Of a DNA stretch of 64,000 bases, positions 1 to 9,439 are shown piece by piece (positions within the stretch are counted from its first letter, which is position 1; each line of letters starts with the position of its first letter). A program made the translations under genes and the position numbers. This stretch comes from Chaenocephalus aceratus. Its lineage: Eukaryota; Chordata; Actinopteri; Perciformes; Channichthyidae. Under the pieces are notes generated by a model. It was given only the letters and a program-made list of their open reading frames with translations. It had not been told where the DNA came from and made no database searches. Where the stretch lies: contig CM043793.1 of the NCBI GenBank assembly GCA_023974075.1, forward strand, positions 4,294,896 to 4,358,895, in the 5' to 3' direction.

Positions 1-152
1 AGTGTTTAATCAACGATAGGTTTCCACCCCCTCAAAGGTGATTGGTTCACTGCATCGCAGGTATTATTGTGATTGGCTCTTGGGCCACATCAAAATTAGA
101 CGCGCTGTCATCCTCTCATACTGACACCACACATACACACGTAGGGAGAGCC

Positions 153-232
153 GGGACGAAAGTAACACGGGACGAAAGTAACACGGGACGAAAGTAACAC
201 GGGACGAAAGTAACACGGGACGAAAGTAACGG
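153..232. repeat. 16-bp tandem repeat, five copies
   Basis: The unit GGGACGAAAGTAACAC is repeated head to tail about five times, starting at 153, 169, 185, 201 and 217, with essentially no divergence between copies. It sits inside the hAT remnant. Perfect copies suggest a recent expansion or homogenisation. Confidence 0.9.
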
Positions 233-340
233 AGCGATTTGATCCGAGCCCAAACAACTTTGACCGGCCAAATTACGTCAGAATGATCAGCATTCAGTAC
301 TTAACAGACCTACTAAATATCAGGTTTAACTGTCAGGAGT

Positions 341-968
341 AGCTAGTGTTGTCACGATACCAACATTTTGGTTTCGATACCAAGTCAAGAATTGCGATTC
401 CGATTCTTTTTCGATACTTTTCTTAAAAAAAGGTAAACAGTCTTAAATGTAATTATTGTGCTTTATTTCACACCAGAACCATAACACAAACTTTTAAACA
501 ATGAGAACAATAAATAAAATAAATGACAAGAATTCGTATTAAATAAAATTAATACATGTCTCACAGACAGGCCTCGTGGTGTCCGTAGGCTTGCCCTCAC
601 TGTCAGAGATATCGCTCAAATACTTCTGGCGTCTTTTTTGTCAACAAGCCGAGGCGCATCGGCAGTTGCACTCCCACTTGCAGCCATGCTTCTCGTTTTC
701 TCACATGCTCTGGCAGCTAGCGCGTGCACGAGAGAGGGGAGGCACTTGAGCGTGCTTGAGAGGGGCGGGACTGCAGGCACAGCTGCAGTGCAGGGAGTGG
801 AAGCAGAGCGCTGAACACACGCGGCTCTTATTAAACGGCGCTTTCTCACCGGAGTACTTTCCCCCGTCATTCTTAAAGTACCGATACTAATGAAACGGAG
901 GAATATTAACGTTTTTAACGGCAGGGTATCGCGGTACATTTCAAGTATCGGTACACCGTCAACACTAG
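341..968. mobile_element. Non-autonomous hAT-type MITE, 628 bp, with 8-bp TSD
   Basis: The ends are inverted: CTAGTGTTGTCACGATACC near 343 and, read in reverse from the right end, CTAGTGTTGACGGTGTACC. The element is flanked by an exact 8-bp direct repeat TCAGGAGT (333-340 and 969-976), the length made by hAT transposases. Two extra bases (AG) precede the left inverted repeat. Subterminal GATACC motifs recur in both orientations, as is common for transposase-binding regions. The 107-codon minus-strand open frame inside shows no transposase features and is taken as chance. Confidence 0.8.
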
Positions 969-1048
969 TCAGGAGTCAGTGTCTCTCCCCCAAACTCACA
1001 CATATACAATTCGATATGAACTGAAGAGCCGCGGGTTGGCCACCCCTG

Positions 1049-1511
1049 GACTAGACGGTCAAAGTCAATACACACTATAGACAGCAGTTCAGTAAAGTCA
1101 TCAAAAAAGCTTGCACAGTATTTGGGTGGTCTATAGATATTTAGGAACAGAGCTTGAGAGGAGCATTTCAGCTGAAGGGCCTAAATATTCAAAAGAATCG
1201 AAGTTTCCATACGATGTCTTCCTGCATTGAAGGGAATCATTGAACAGAATAGCAACTCCACCCCCTTTCTTATGCATTCTTTCCTGACTCATAAAACTAA
1301 AGTTGGGAGGGATTGATTCGATAAGAACAGCTGCACTGTTATTTTGTTCAATCCAAGTTTCTGTTAAAAACATAAAATCAAGATTGTGCTCAGTGATAAA
1401 ATCATTGATTAAAAATGTTTTTCCTGCCAAAGACCTGACATTTAATAAAGCTAGTTTAAGTTTGTTAAACACACCATCAGTCATGTTTTTGTAACAAGCT
1501 GTGGCTGACAT
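1049..1511 (-). pseudogene. LINE ORF2, endonuclease domain fragment
   Basis: The frame starting at 1511 reads LALLNVRSLAGK, then LTETWI and KKGGGVAILF, the conserved landmarks of an APE-type LINE endonuclease. At about 1179 one extra base breaks the frame. In the next frame the protein continues correctly (LFLNIYRPPKY, then FDDFTELL) down to 1049, where a hAT terminus cuts it. The rest of the endonuclease and the reverse transcriptase are absent. Confidence 0.8.
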
Positions 1512-1784
1512 GGAATCACTGCTAAATTAGATAAACTCACACAAACGTTTGGGCGCTTCCTGTTTCTAAGATGATTCACCGCTCTTAATCTATTACCTAT
1601 CAACACAGATATCGGCAAAGCTACTGGCAGGCAGGGCCCGGGCATGTCCTGGAAAGAGTTGAGAGTGCTATACGCCCTTGAGCCTGGACCCCACACATAT
1701 CAGTGAGAGTTTGTTGTGTTTTGTAAACACACATTCTTATCAGGCTTCGGAGACTGCAGATGCTTTCTTGAAGGGAGGGGAGGT

Positions 1785-1900
1785 GGTTGACGTAGGCACG
1801 GTGATGGAGACGGGGGAGATGGTGTGGGGGTAGAGGACATGCTGCCAGGGGGGGGGGGGTGGTTGACGTAGGCGCGGTGATGAAGACGGAGGAGATGGTG
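1785..1900. repeat. Imperfect direct repeat with G-tract in LINE inter-ORF region
   Basis: Two copies of a segment containing GGTGGTTGACGTAGGC then CGGTGATG occur at about 1790-1827 and 1858-1897, separated by a run of about ten Gs. They lie just downstream of the ORF1 stop on the LINE strand. Confidence 0.6.
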
Positions 1901-1928
1901 CGCGTCTCCGCGGTGATTTTGGTGGGCG

Positions 1929-3303
1929 TCATTGAGGAGCGGGGGTAAAGGACATGGTGCCAGCCCTGCGTATCGCCTTAGTTTGGTCTTTGAACTCCAG
2001 GAAGGGAGTATCCTCAAAGGCGTTGACAGGGGGGGGGGTGACGGGCGGTGGAGACTCCTCCGTGTGTCTCATATGTCTCCCATAATCAGAACATTCCTCA
2101 GGCGGGTGCAGTGATAATTCTTCAGGGTTTTCTGAGCGATGTGTTGTGTCTTTCTCCTGTTTTGATTCATCTTGCCGCTTGTCCTTGGCAGAGGGAACAG
2201 ATTGATGACGCAGGCAGTTGAATATGTTAGAGATAAACAATTTCACTCCTGACTTGTTCAGACAAACTCCATTTGCCTTGAAAAGATGTCTGCGGTCCCA
2301 GAAAAAGTTAAAATTGTCAATAAAATGCACAGAATGGTCAGTGCAGACAGTTGAAAGCCAGGTGTTCAGTGCAAACAATCTGCTGAATCTCTCCACTCCT
2401 CTTCTGACTGGCGGTAGAGGGCCACTGATGAACACCTCTGCATTTAGAGAGCTGACAGTTTCCAACAGACATTTAAAGTCTTCTTTCAGCACTTCTGACT
2501 GTTGTTTCACAACATCATTTGTTCCAATGTGTAGTACCACATTCTTCACAGTCGGATGTTCAGCCCCAATATGCAGGATCTTCTCAGCCAAGTCAGAGAC
2601 CACATCCTTGGGAAAACAGAGTACTTTGGTGTTGTTCTTACTACACAGACCTTTTACATCTCTTACAGCAGAGTCACCCACAATCAGAGTTTCAGGCCCA
2701 GTCGTTAGCTTTCCCTCTAGCCTTTTACTTTTGGAGTAGCTATTGGTCCTTACCCTGCTATGTGAAGAGGACGGGTTATCCAGGTCATCAGAAAGAGATC
2801 TCCGGCTCTCGGTCAGCGGAGCGTATCTGTTCTGGATTGGCACACTTGGTGGTTTAGGAGGATTGTTTGTAATTCTCCCTTTAGCAGCTGTCCACGGCTG
2901 TTTAGGGGTTGAAGAGGCGCTCTTCCTGGGTGATAACAATGCAGGCCAGCCGGTCGCATCACAGATTTCATGAGCGCTGGGCTCTGCCTGTTATCCGTCC
3001 TCCCAAATCCCATGAAAATGATTTACTCTTCGGCCTTGCACCCAGAGAGTTCCAGGGAGGACTACCACTTGTAGATTTATTACCCGGTACACAGCCCTCC
3101 TGTTCCTTGGAATCCTTGTAGCTGCTAACTAGCTGTGAGTTAGCATACCCTTTTTCATTATTTTGCAACACTGGTAAAGTGGTGTCATTCCCACGACATA
3201 GTCCACTCACTTCCACGTTAACTTCCAACCGTTGCATTTTCATTTCCAACACATCCATCTTCTGTAGAAGTTTGTGGAAGTCATCTGTAGAGAACGGAGG
3301 CAT
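1929..3303 (-). pseudogene. LINE ORF1 with SGNH-hydrolase (esterase) domain, frameshifted
   Basis: The protein starts at 3303 (MPPFSTDDFHKLL) with a short heptad-like stretch, then a polar linker. A one-base frameshift near 2985-3010 moves the reading into the frame that runs to 1929. The second part carries the esterase blocks: GDS (TLIVGDSAVRD), an HIGTND block, and FISGPLPPVRRG. The final block, where SGNH enzymes keep a D-x-x-H pair, reads NGVCLNKSG, so both catalytic positions appear changed. In CR1/L2 LINEs this protein accompanies the RNA in the retrotransposition particle. The frameshift and the lost catalytic pair make activity unlikely. Confidence 0.75.
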
Positions 3304-3600
3304 TTTGCTACCAACTAGCTTAAGCTAAACAGCATGCAGTAGCCTACCAGGCTTTAGCTGTTGCTAGGCCACGCTACTGTCAGACTGAGGTCGTCGTAAA
3401 AATGTTGAAATATGGCTGAAACCCTCCGTCTATTTACGAAGATGAACTGTCCCAGTGATAAGTTAATGTCCAGGAGCCGCTGCTCGAAGTTTTCAGAGAA
3501 TAAGAATAGGAAAATCAGCATAAAAAGTAAGCAGAGGCGAGAGCAAGCAGAAAAGCGTCTGCACTGTAAGAAAGAAAGATAAGACTGACATAGAGTGAAC

Positions 3601-3742
3601 ACCGGTGACTGAGTACACATACTTTACAGAGATGCTGTATGAGATACCAATGTGAGTTTGGAAAATTGCACAATATACATTTATTTGAGTTGACCTCAAC
3701 AATGGAATTATGATCAGTAGAAATGGCCATGACATGGGACCT
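3601..3742. mobile_element. Remnant of TTAA-type element (right end)
   Basis: The right end reads CATGACATGGGACCT followed by TTAA (3743-3746). The last 140 bp closely match the end of the complete copy at 40223-41186 and, inverted, the start of the copy at 44037-44830. The left part is replaced by the LINE 5' end. Confidence 0.75.
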
Positions 3743-3821
3743 TTAACTGAACTCAAAAAGTCAATATTAGAATTTGAGATTAATATATGTTTCTGTAATC
3801 TAAATACAATTATTTACATTA

Positions 3822-3844
3822 TATATATATATATATATATATAA
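3822..3844. repeat. (TA)n microsatellite
   Basis: A short run of alternating T and A directly upstream of the mamdc2 exon. Confidence 0.9.
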
Positions 3845-3931
3845 AACAATACAATTTGGAAAATGGATATAATTGATCCATATTAGACATATGTACATCA
3901 TATATAGTCACATCGTTTGTGTCTCTTTCAG

Positions 3932-4016
3932 ATCATATTTGAAGCCATCCGAGGCCCATCACTACGAAGTGATATTGCTATTGATGACATCTCCTTTAAA
4001 AGAGGACCATGTGAAG
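3932..4016 (+). CDS. mamdc2: mamdc2 penultimate coding exon (end of last MAM domain)
   Basis: An 85-bp exon lies between a good acceptor (GTGTCTCTTTCAG at 3919-3931) and a good donor (GTGAGTAAC from 4017). It reads IIFEAIRG, then RSDIAIDD, then GPCE, the closing strand and Asp-Asp signature of a MAM domain. The same order ([19 protein letters not shown]) ends the fourth MAM domain of vertebrate MAMDC2, a secreted extracellular-matrix-associated proteoglycan. The exon starts on a codon boundary and ends with one base of the next codon, which fits the exon at 4133. Upstream exons are not in the window. The intron to the left holds the LINE and hAT insertions. Confidence 0.9.
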
Positions 4017-4132
4017 GTGAGTAACAGAAGTATTATTCCACAGGGGATGGGTATTTTAAATGTGTTAGGGCTAAAGTAATACTGTCTGCATTGTTTCCCG
4101 AGTGTAACTGTAATATCTGTCCTCCTCTTCAG

Positions 4133-4194
4133 ATCCTGGGGACTTCGCTCCGTACTCAGGCTTCTCTGAGTATTTTAATGAGATCGAGAAATGA
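4133..4194 (+). CDS. mamdc2: mamdc2 last coding exon and stop codon
   Basis: The acceptor CCTCCTCTTCAG ends at 4132. Joined in phase to the previous exon, the exon reads DPGDFAPYSGFSEYFNEIEK then TGA (4192-4194). Mammalian MAMDC2 ends in a very similar acidic tail (SSGYSEDLNEIEY), so gene identity is secure from two independent stretches. The 116-bp intron between the two exons is short, as usual in fish. Which teleost paralogue (a or b) this is cannot be told from 49 residues. Confidence 0.9.
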
Positions 4195-4790
4195 GAAAGC
4201 GAGAAGTCTTTCTATGTAAAAGTGTGCGGGTTTCAGAAGTGTGACTAATCCACCGACAATTTACAAAGTTGTAGAGCGATGCTTTACAGTGTGTTGCAGC
4301 CAGTACCTCTAGAGCAGTGTGTCTGTCTTTCTTCACCTCTGAGTCTGCCATTTTAATGTTGGTGCATTCATTTTAAAATTTTATATTTTATATTCATTTT
4401 CAAAGTTTATATTTAGAATTGGATTACATCATCGTCCCTGTGACAATCAGATACACAGCCACTGTGTTAAAGCCGGTCATACACATATTTGTTAACTATG
4501 CTGTAGATGAATGAAAAAATGTATTTCAGTGACAAAGCACTAATGATGTGCTACTTCATAACCAAATGTCCTATCAGGTACACAGGGGTTCTATTCACAA
4601 TGTTAAACATGATGTCAAAACACTTGATTTGACCTTCTGCTCAGTACGAGGCCAACAGAGCCAAACGTGTTACTATGGCCCAAACAGGAGGGGAAACACG
4701 CTGCAGTTTGAAAATAAAAAAATGATGCAAATAAAAAAACACAAATGTATTTAATTTTACATGCAAATAAAGAACCATCATCAACAACTT
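4195..4790 (+). other. mamdc2: mamdc2 3' UTR with clustered poly(A) signals
   Basis: AT-rich non-coding sequence follows the stop. Three AATAAA hexamers sit close together at 4713-4718, 4730-4735 and 4766-4771, which is the most likely cleavage region. The exact end is inferred. Confidence 0.55.
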
Positions 4791-4899
4791 GACAACACAT
4801 GTGCAGCATTTAGAAAAACATTCACCACCTTGAGGAAACATGAGCTGGGTTTACTAAAAGTACTGCATGAACGAAACGCTGCAAATATAAAAAAGCTGC

Positions 4900-6075
4900 A
4901 AGAAGGCCAAAACACAACGGACACCAGGGGGCGCAGTTGGACCGCAGTGGGGCCGGAGCGCTAGGTGACGTTCAGGATTCTAAAGTTGGCCAACTGTCAC
5001 TGTAGCAGTTAGTCTTTGCCATACCTGTAAGTGATTGTCAGTATATTTGTAATGACTCGATTAGCTACCTTAGCTAGCTAGCTTACAGCAGATGTGCAAT
5101 AATATCAGAAGGAGTCATGCGATCACATTGTTAAAGATAAGCTGATAAAACTTACATTTTAGTTTTTTATTTGCCACATTTTGTTTGTGCAGTGCTTTCA
5201 CTTACAGTAACGTTGCATATGTTTTGTGAATGTTATCGAAAAGATTTGCACGTGTTGTCAAGTAGTTAAAGATGTTTCTATATTTGCATGTGTTTTGGCA
5301 CATTTGTGTTTTTATATTTGAAACTTTTTTAAAGCGCATTTCTCCTGATGGAAATGTTTTGGGCCGTTGGAATGCGTTTGAACCTTTTGGCCACCGTAGC
5401 TCAGGGTGAGATGGCTTAGTCTAATTGGGCAAAACATTGAAATCTGTATGGATTACAAAATGTGGAACCATGTGGCAACGAGCCTTGATCACTGCCATGA
5501 AACAAAGCACACTTCCGCACAACAACACTATGAAAACATTAAGAAAAATACTCTTTTTACAATGCTTTATTTGTGTATCCACCAATGCTTTATTGTTTGT
5601 TCATTAACTCTGTCCTGTATATATTTGTTTAAAGTATCAACTGATTGAATTTACAAATGGGCTTCGGCCATACAACTGTGTTGATGTTGCTTGTTAGGTT
5701 ATTTCTTTGTCACATTTGTTAATGTTAGTTCCACTGTGACAAAGGATTTCAGTCCAGCTTTAGTCTTCAGTCAAAATCTAAGCGCTTCCGAATAATGGTA
5801 AAGGTTTTTGAAATCCTGTCATGTATTCAGTAAGGTGCTGGAGACGTCCCCTCGCCTCGCAGACCTTCACAGATACATGCTACACCTCTCTGCAGCGCTG
5901 AGTCTTCTGTGTGTGAGATCTTGTTGTACCGTGCTTCCTGTTTAGCCTCTTAACCCCAGTAAAAGTTGCTGATTTTGATGTCTGGACTCGGGCCTTTTCT
6001 TGTTGGCTTCTTGATGACTTGTATATGGTATATCGTGGTGCAGTGATGCAGGTAGTTGCCATTAACTGGTATTGC
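4900..6075. other. Unassigned region with promoter-like block; no gene recognised
   Basis: About 4915-5030 is locally GC-rich (GGGGGCGCAG, GTGACGTT) and ends in a good donor (CT then GTAAGT at 5027), so it could be a non-coding first exon. At 5336-5407 a stretch preceded by a pyrimidine-rich AG opens with ATGGAAATG and ends in AGG/GTGAGA. It is only about 20 codons and matches nothing I know. The remainder (5410-6075) is AT-rich with no convincing coding. Confidence 0.2.
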
Positions 6076-6568
6076 TCAGGTTCATTTGAATTTCAAACCT
6101 TTATTTAACCAGGTAGGTCCCATTGAGATCATTGATCTCTTTTCCAAGGGAGACCTGCAGCAAGTAGGTTACACATGAAACAACATAAAACAATAAAGGA
6201 GATCATACATCATATTCACAGGGCTACATTCACATACCATCGACATGTACAAGTACCAACAGTATCAAAGAGCATTTCACCTTCACGCTTTAAAAACAGG
6301 CAGTGGAAACAAATAGCTCATTTTCAATTATTTTTGAAGACTGTTCCAAGCAAGAGGAGCTGCGCACATAAGAGCTTTCGTACCTAAGTCAGTCCTTGCA
6401 CTTGGCAAGCAAGACCACATCATGTGATCTCAGGCAATAGCTACCTGCAACTCTGTGATCAGAGAACAGATGTATGATGGGAGTTCACCCAGCATGGCTT
6501 TATATATGAACATGTACCGATGAGTGGTTCTCCGAACAGTAAGTGAAGGCAAACCTGCCCTGGCATAC

Positions 6569-7008
6569 TGTTACGAACTCGGATACACAAGGATAAGGAC
6601 TCACCACCCGGGAGCCAGAGGTAAAGTATAATTGATATACTTTATTTTCACAAAGGTAACAAAAGAAAATCACTCACAACGTGAGGAACTAAACTTAAGT
6701 TTCAGGAGCAAGAAATAGGCTTTGAATCAAAGAAGCAAACGCTGAAGAGCAGAGTTCTGGCATGAGGACAGGACAAGACGAATTGACAACACACAAAGGG
6801 AAACAGGGGAATATAAACAGGAGATAACTGGGCACAGGTCAAAACAATCAGGGGCGGGGCTGGTGCTGATGACCGCGAGAGAACACCCGAGGGAAGGGAG
6901 TCAAGGAACCTAGAATGAGACGTGACAAAACAAAACAGGAAGTGAAAGACAATACAAGAGTAACAACATGAAACATGACTGACTTAGCACTTTTGACGGT
7001 GCACAACA
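6569..7008 (-). mobile_element. Solo LTR, 440 bp, 5-bp TSD CATAC
   Basis: The segment begins TGTTACGAAC and ends GCACAACA (TG...CA) and is flanked by the direct repeat CATAC at 6564-6568 and 7009-7013. On the minus strand it reads TGTTGTGCACC... with an AATAAA near its 3' third, giving the orientation. No internal region or second LTR is present, so it is a product of LTR-LTR recombination. Confidence 0.85.
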
Positions 7009-7041
7009 CATACAGGTACAGTGATGAGTAGTGCTTTACAA

Positions 7042-7308
7042 TTAGTTACAAATCTCAGTGCACTGTGATAGGCGGCATCTAACTTGTTCAGATAATTGGC
7101 AGGTGCATTCATATAGACCAGATCCCCAGAGTCCAGCACAGGTCAAAAGGTCACAGAGCCTTTTCCTGGCCTCAAGCGAGAAACAGGACTTGTTTCTGAA
7201 GAAGAAACCTAGTCTAACCCTCAGCTTTTTAAGCAGATTAGTGACCTGAAGTTTAAAAGAGAGACAATCATCAAGCCAGATACCAAGGTATTTATAACAG
7301 GCAACCAT
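7042..7308 (-). pseudogene. LINE reverse transcriptase C-terminal fragment
   Basis: An 88-codon open frame carries YKYLGIWLDD and NLLKKLRVRLGFF, conserved in the thumb region of fish LINE ORF2 proteins. Upstream palm motifs such as YADD are missing because the copy is 5'-truncated, so it is non-functional. Confidence 0.7.
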
Positions 7309-7374
7309 TTCAAGTATTTTTCAAGTATGCAAAAACAAATATTTCCTATATATTGTTTTTGTTTTACTTTTTTT

Positions 7375-7690
7375 TTTGGGGCCCCAATGGCATTGACTGG
7401 TTCACGCAGTCTTCAAAGTAACCAATCAACCTAAATTAATTTGTAATTTGTCTGTCCAATGACCTTGCTTCCTTTCATGTCATGTGATACCTTGCGTGAC
7501 GAGCGAACGGTTTAATCAACCTGTACTGTACTGTAGCTTGCAGCAGCAAGTTCGGCAGGATTATAAAAAATGTAATAGCTTGCATTTATAATGTCCAGCA
7601 AACCAAAGCACAAGAGCGGCGCTCAAAGGAGAAAGGACAAGAGAGAACAAGGATATGTAACAGCTAAACTGACGAAATTAGACATCTCAT
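7375..7690 (+). mobile_element. Possible hAT element 5' region with N-terminal coding start
   Basis: A GGGGCCCCAA motif at about 7379 is followed by AT-rich sequence and an ATG at 7591 opening SSKPKHKSGAQRRKDKRE. A short Lys/Arg-rich start of the type KPKHKSGAQ-R-K is common at the N-terminus of hAT transposases with a TTF/ZMYM-type finger. The finger itself is absent because the frame runs straight into tandem repeats at 7690. This is recognition of a short motif only. Confidence 0.35.
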
Positions 7691-8079
7691 CTCGAGTCCC
7701 CTCTCGAGTCCCCTCTCCAGTCCCTACTCAAGTCCCTTCTCTAGTCCCCTCTCCAGTCCCTTCTCTAGTCCCTACTCAAGTCCCTTCTCTAGTCCCTACT
7801 CAAGTCCCTACTCTATGTCCTGTGCCGTTGAGGGTCCCGCCGTCTACTGTTCTGCCGGGGGTCCTGCCAACCCCATGTCCTGTCCCGTTGGGGGTCCCGC
7901 CGACTACTGTTCTGCCGGGGGTCCTGCCAACTCTATGTCCTGTCCTGTTGGGGGTCCCGCCGAATACTGTTCTGCCGGAGGTCCTGCCAACCCAATGTCC
8001 TGGTCCATTGGGGGTTCCGCTGGGGGTCCTGCCAACTCTGTGTCCTGTTCTGTTGGGGGTCCCGCCGTCACCTGTCTAG
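7591..8079 (+). pseudogene. Open frame: basic N-terminus fused to Pro/Val tandem repeats
   Basis: The 162-codon frame has a basic head (residues 1-30), then four-residue repeats of the type VPS-x (12-bp units), then 20-residue repeats around LGVPP-TVLPGVLPT. It ends at 8079 when an irregular unit changes phase. There is no signal peptide or membrane segment. The head looks transposase-derived and the rest is a translated minisatellite, so a real gene product is doubtful. Confidence 0.3.
7690..7812. repeat. 12-bp tandem repeat (AGTCCCCTCTC-type)
   Basis: About ten degenerate copies of a unit like AGTCCCTTCTCT occur head to tail. Each encodes a VPS/VPT tetrapeptide in the + frame beginning at 7591. 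Confidence 0.85.
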
Positions 8080-8860
8080 CCGGGGGTCCTGCCAACTCCT
8101 TGTGCTGTTTCGTTGGGGGTTCCGCTGAGGGTCCTGCCAACTCCATGTCCTGTGTCGTTGGGGGTTCCGCTGAGGGTCCTGCCAACTCCATGTCCTGTGT
8201 CGTTGGGAGTTCCGCTGAGGGTCCTGCCAACTCCATGTCCTGTGCCGTTGGGGGTCCAGCTGACACCTGTTTCGTCGGGGGTCCTGCCAACTCCATGTCC
8301 TGTGTCGTTGGGGGTTCTGCTGAGGGTCCTGCCAACTCCATGTCCTGTGTCGTTGGGAGTTCCGCTGAGGGTCCTGCCAACTCCATGTTCAGTGTCGTTG
8401 GGGGTTCTGCTGAGGGTCCTGCCAACTCCATGTCCTGTTTCATTGGGGGTTCCACCGGGTTTCCTGCTAACACCATATCCTGTCCTGTTGGGGGTTCCGC
8501 CGACACCTGCTCCGCCGGATTTCCTGCCAACACCAGCCCTTGTTTCGTCGGGAACACCTGTCCCGGCAACATTGGTGATTATCCCGCAGACACCTGTTCC
8601 GCCGGGGGTCCTGCCAACTCTCTGTCCTCTCCTGTTGGTGGTCCCGCCGATACCTGTTCCAGCGGGGCTCCCGCCAACACCTTGTCCTGTCCTGTTTGGG
8701 GTCCCGTCGACACCAGCCCTTGCTCCGTCAGGGGTCCCACTGACACCAGCCCATGTTCCGTCCAGGGTCCCGTCTACGCCTGTCCCGCCAGGGGTCCCAC
8801 CAGCTCCTGCTCTCGATCCCAGTGCTCCGGCAATCCAGCTGACACTGGAGGGGTCCCATT
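7813..8860. repeat. Coding-phase minisatellite with 45- and 60-bp units
   Basis: Long units contain GTCCTGCCAACTCCATGTCC. The shorter version is 45 bp (15 codons, for example VGGSAEGPANSMSCV) and the longer 60 bp (20 codons, adding DTCSAGG-type residues). Because every unit length is a multiple of three, long open frames exist on both strands (+ 7815-8999, + 8113-9501, - 7904-8572). The frame 7815-8999 gives 394 codons rich in Gly, Pro, Ser and Cys. These frames are best read as by-products of the repeat. Confidence 0.85.
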
Positions 8861-8873
8861 GCGGCGTACGTCA

Positions 8874-8981
8874 TCCTCCGGAGCTATCCCGTCACTGCCT
8901 TCGTGCCCGTCCTCCGGAGCTATACCGTTGCCGCCTTCCTACCCGCCCTCCGGAGATGTCCCGTCACCGCCTTACCCGACC
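8874..8981. repeat. 36-bp tandem repeat, three copies
   Basis: Three copies of a unit starting TCCTCCGGAGCTATCCCGTC lie at 8874, 8910 and 8946, again a multiple of three. Confidence 0.8.
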
Positions 8982-9004
8982 TTGTGCCTGGCCTCCTGAG
9001 TTCC

Positions 9005-9140
9005 CCAGCGGTTTTCGCCCTCGAGCCTGGCCCCCTGAGTGCCGCGGCCTTCGCCCTCGAGCCCGGCCCCCTGACTCTTCCAGCCGCTGCCTTCGCCCTC
9101 ATGCCCGCCCCCCTGAGTTCGCCCGCTGTGGCCTTCGCCC
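9005..9140. repeat. 36/42-bp tandem repeat
   Basis: Units begin TTCGCCCTCGAGCC or close variants and are 36 or 42 bp long. Three full copies and a partial one are present. Confidence 0.7.
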
Positions 9141-9147
9141 CTTTTTT

Positions 9148-9372
9148 AACTCTGCCTTGCCCCCGGACCGTCCGCCCGAGACCCCCACCATGAACTCTGC
9201 CTTGCCCCCGGGCCGTCTGCCCGAGACCCCCACCATGAACTCTGCCTTTCCCCCGGGCCGTCCGCCCGAGACCCCCACCATGAACTCTGCCTTGCCCCCG
9301 GGCCGTCCCCCGAGAACACCTTCTCGAACTCTGCCTTGCCCCGGGCCGACCGCCCGAGACCCCTTCCGGGTC
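9148..9372. repeat. 45-bp tandem repeat, about five copies
   Basis: Copies starting at 9148, 9193, 9238, 9283 and a degenerate one near 9331 share AACTCTGCCTTGCCCCCGG followed by a Pro-rich segment. The translated unit is 15 residues (NSALPPGRPPETPTM-type). Confidence 0.85.
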
Positions 9373-9439
9373 CTCCGCTGTGCCCCTGGGCAACCCGTCC
9401 TCCAGACCCCCTCCACCCGCCCTTTTGGCCCTAGATTGT

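Larger units (their letters stand above)
1..1048 (+). mobile_element. Right part of a Charlie-like hAT DNA transposon (truncated by window start)
   Basis: The right boundary at 1048 reads GGTTGGCCACCCCTG, the inverted form of the CAGGGGTGGCCAACC terminus typical of vertebrate hAT-Charlie-type elements. Immediately to its right LINE coding sequence begins abruptly, so this element appears to have inserted into the LINE at 1049. The 8 bp after the boundary, GACTAGAC, should be its target duplication, but the left end lies outside the window and this cannot be checked. The body is itself interrupted by another small hAT at 341-968 and contains a 16-bp tandem array. No transposase coding was recognised. 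The outer extent to base 1 is inferred. Confidence 0.5.
1049..3600 (-). mobile_element. CR1/L2-type LINE, 5' two-thirds, minus strand
   Basis: Read on the minus strand, this holds a 5' leader (about 3600-3304), ORF1 (3303-1929), a spacer and the start of ORF2 with the endonuclease domain (1511 to 1049). ORF1 has an SGNH-esterase-type domain and ORF2 an AP-endonuclease domain, the arrangement seen in CR1/L2-group LINEs. The reading stops exactly at a hAT terminus at 1048, so the reverse transcriptase part lies to the left, outside the window or lost. The 5' end appears to have landed inside a TTAA-type element whose remnant follows at about 3601-3742. Confidence 0.75.
6080..7320 (-). mobile_element. 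3' end of a LINE, minus strand, split by a solo LTR
   Basis: The left end (TTTATTTAACCAGGTAGG, then GATCATTGATCTC) is the reverse of a 3' UTR commonly ending fish CR1/L2/Rex-group LINEs. On the minus strand 7308-7042 encodes KYLGIWLDD, LRVRLGFFFRNK and LEARKRL, the region just after the reverse transcriptase palm. Between the two parts a 440-bp LTR is inserted (6569-7008). The LINE is 5'-truncated at about 7310. Confidence 0.75.

Noticed and set aside
616..939. 107-codon minus-strand frame inside the small hAT MITE
   Set aside because: No transposase motif. It lies wholly within a non-autonomous element with inverted ends.
5336..5407. Possible coding micro-exon with ATGGAAATG and a good donor
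   Set aside because: Only about 20 codons, no family match, and no partner exon found.
5395..5440. tRNA-like string GTAGCTCAGGGTGAG
   Set aside because: It resembles an A box only. No B box or cloverleaf follows.
5835..5945. Open stretch reading LETSPRLADLHRYMLHL, as an exon
   Set aside because: It has an acceptor-like AG upstream but no recognised family and an unconvincing end. The minus strand is also open.
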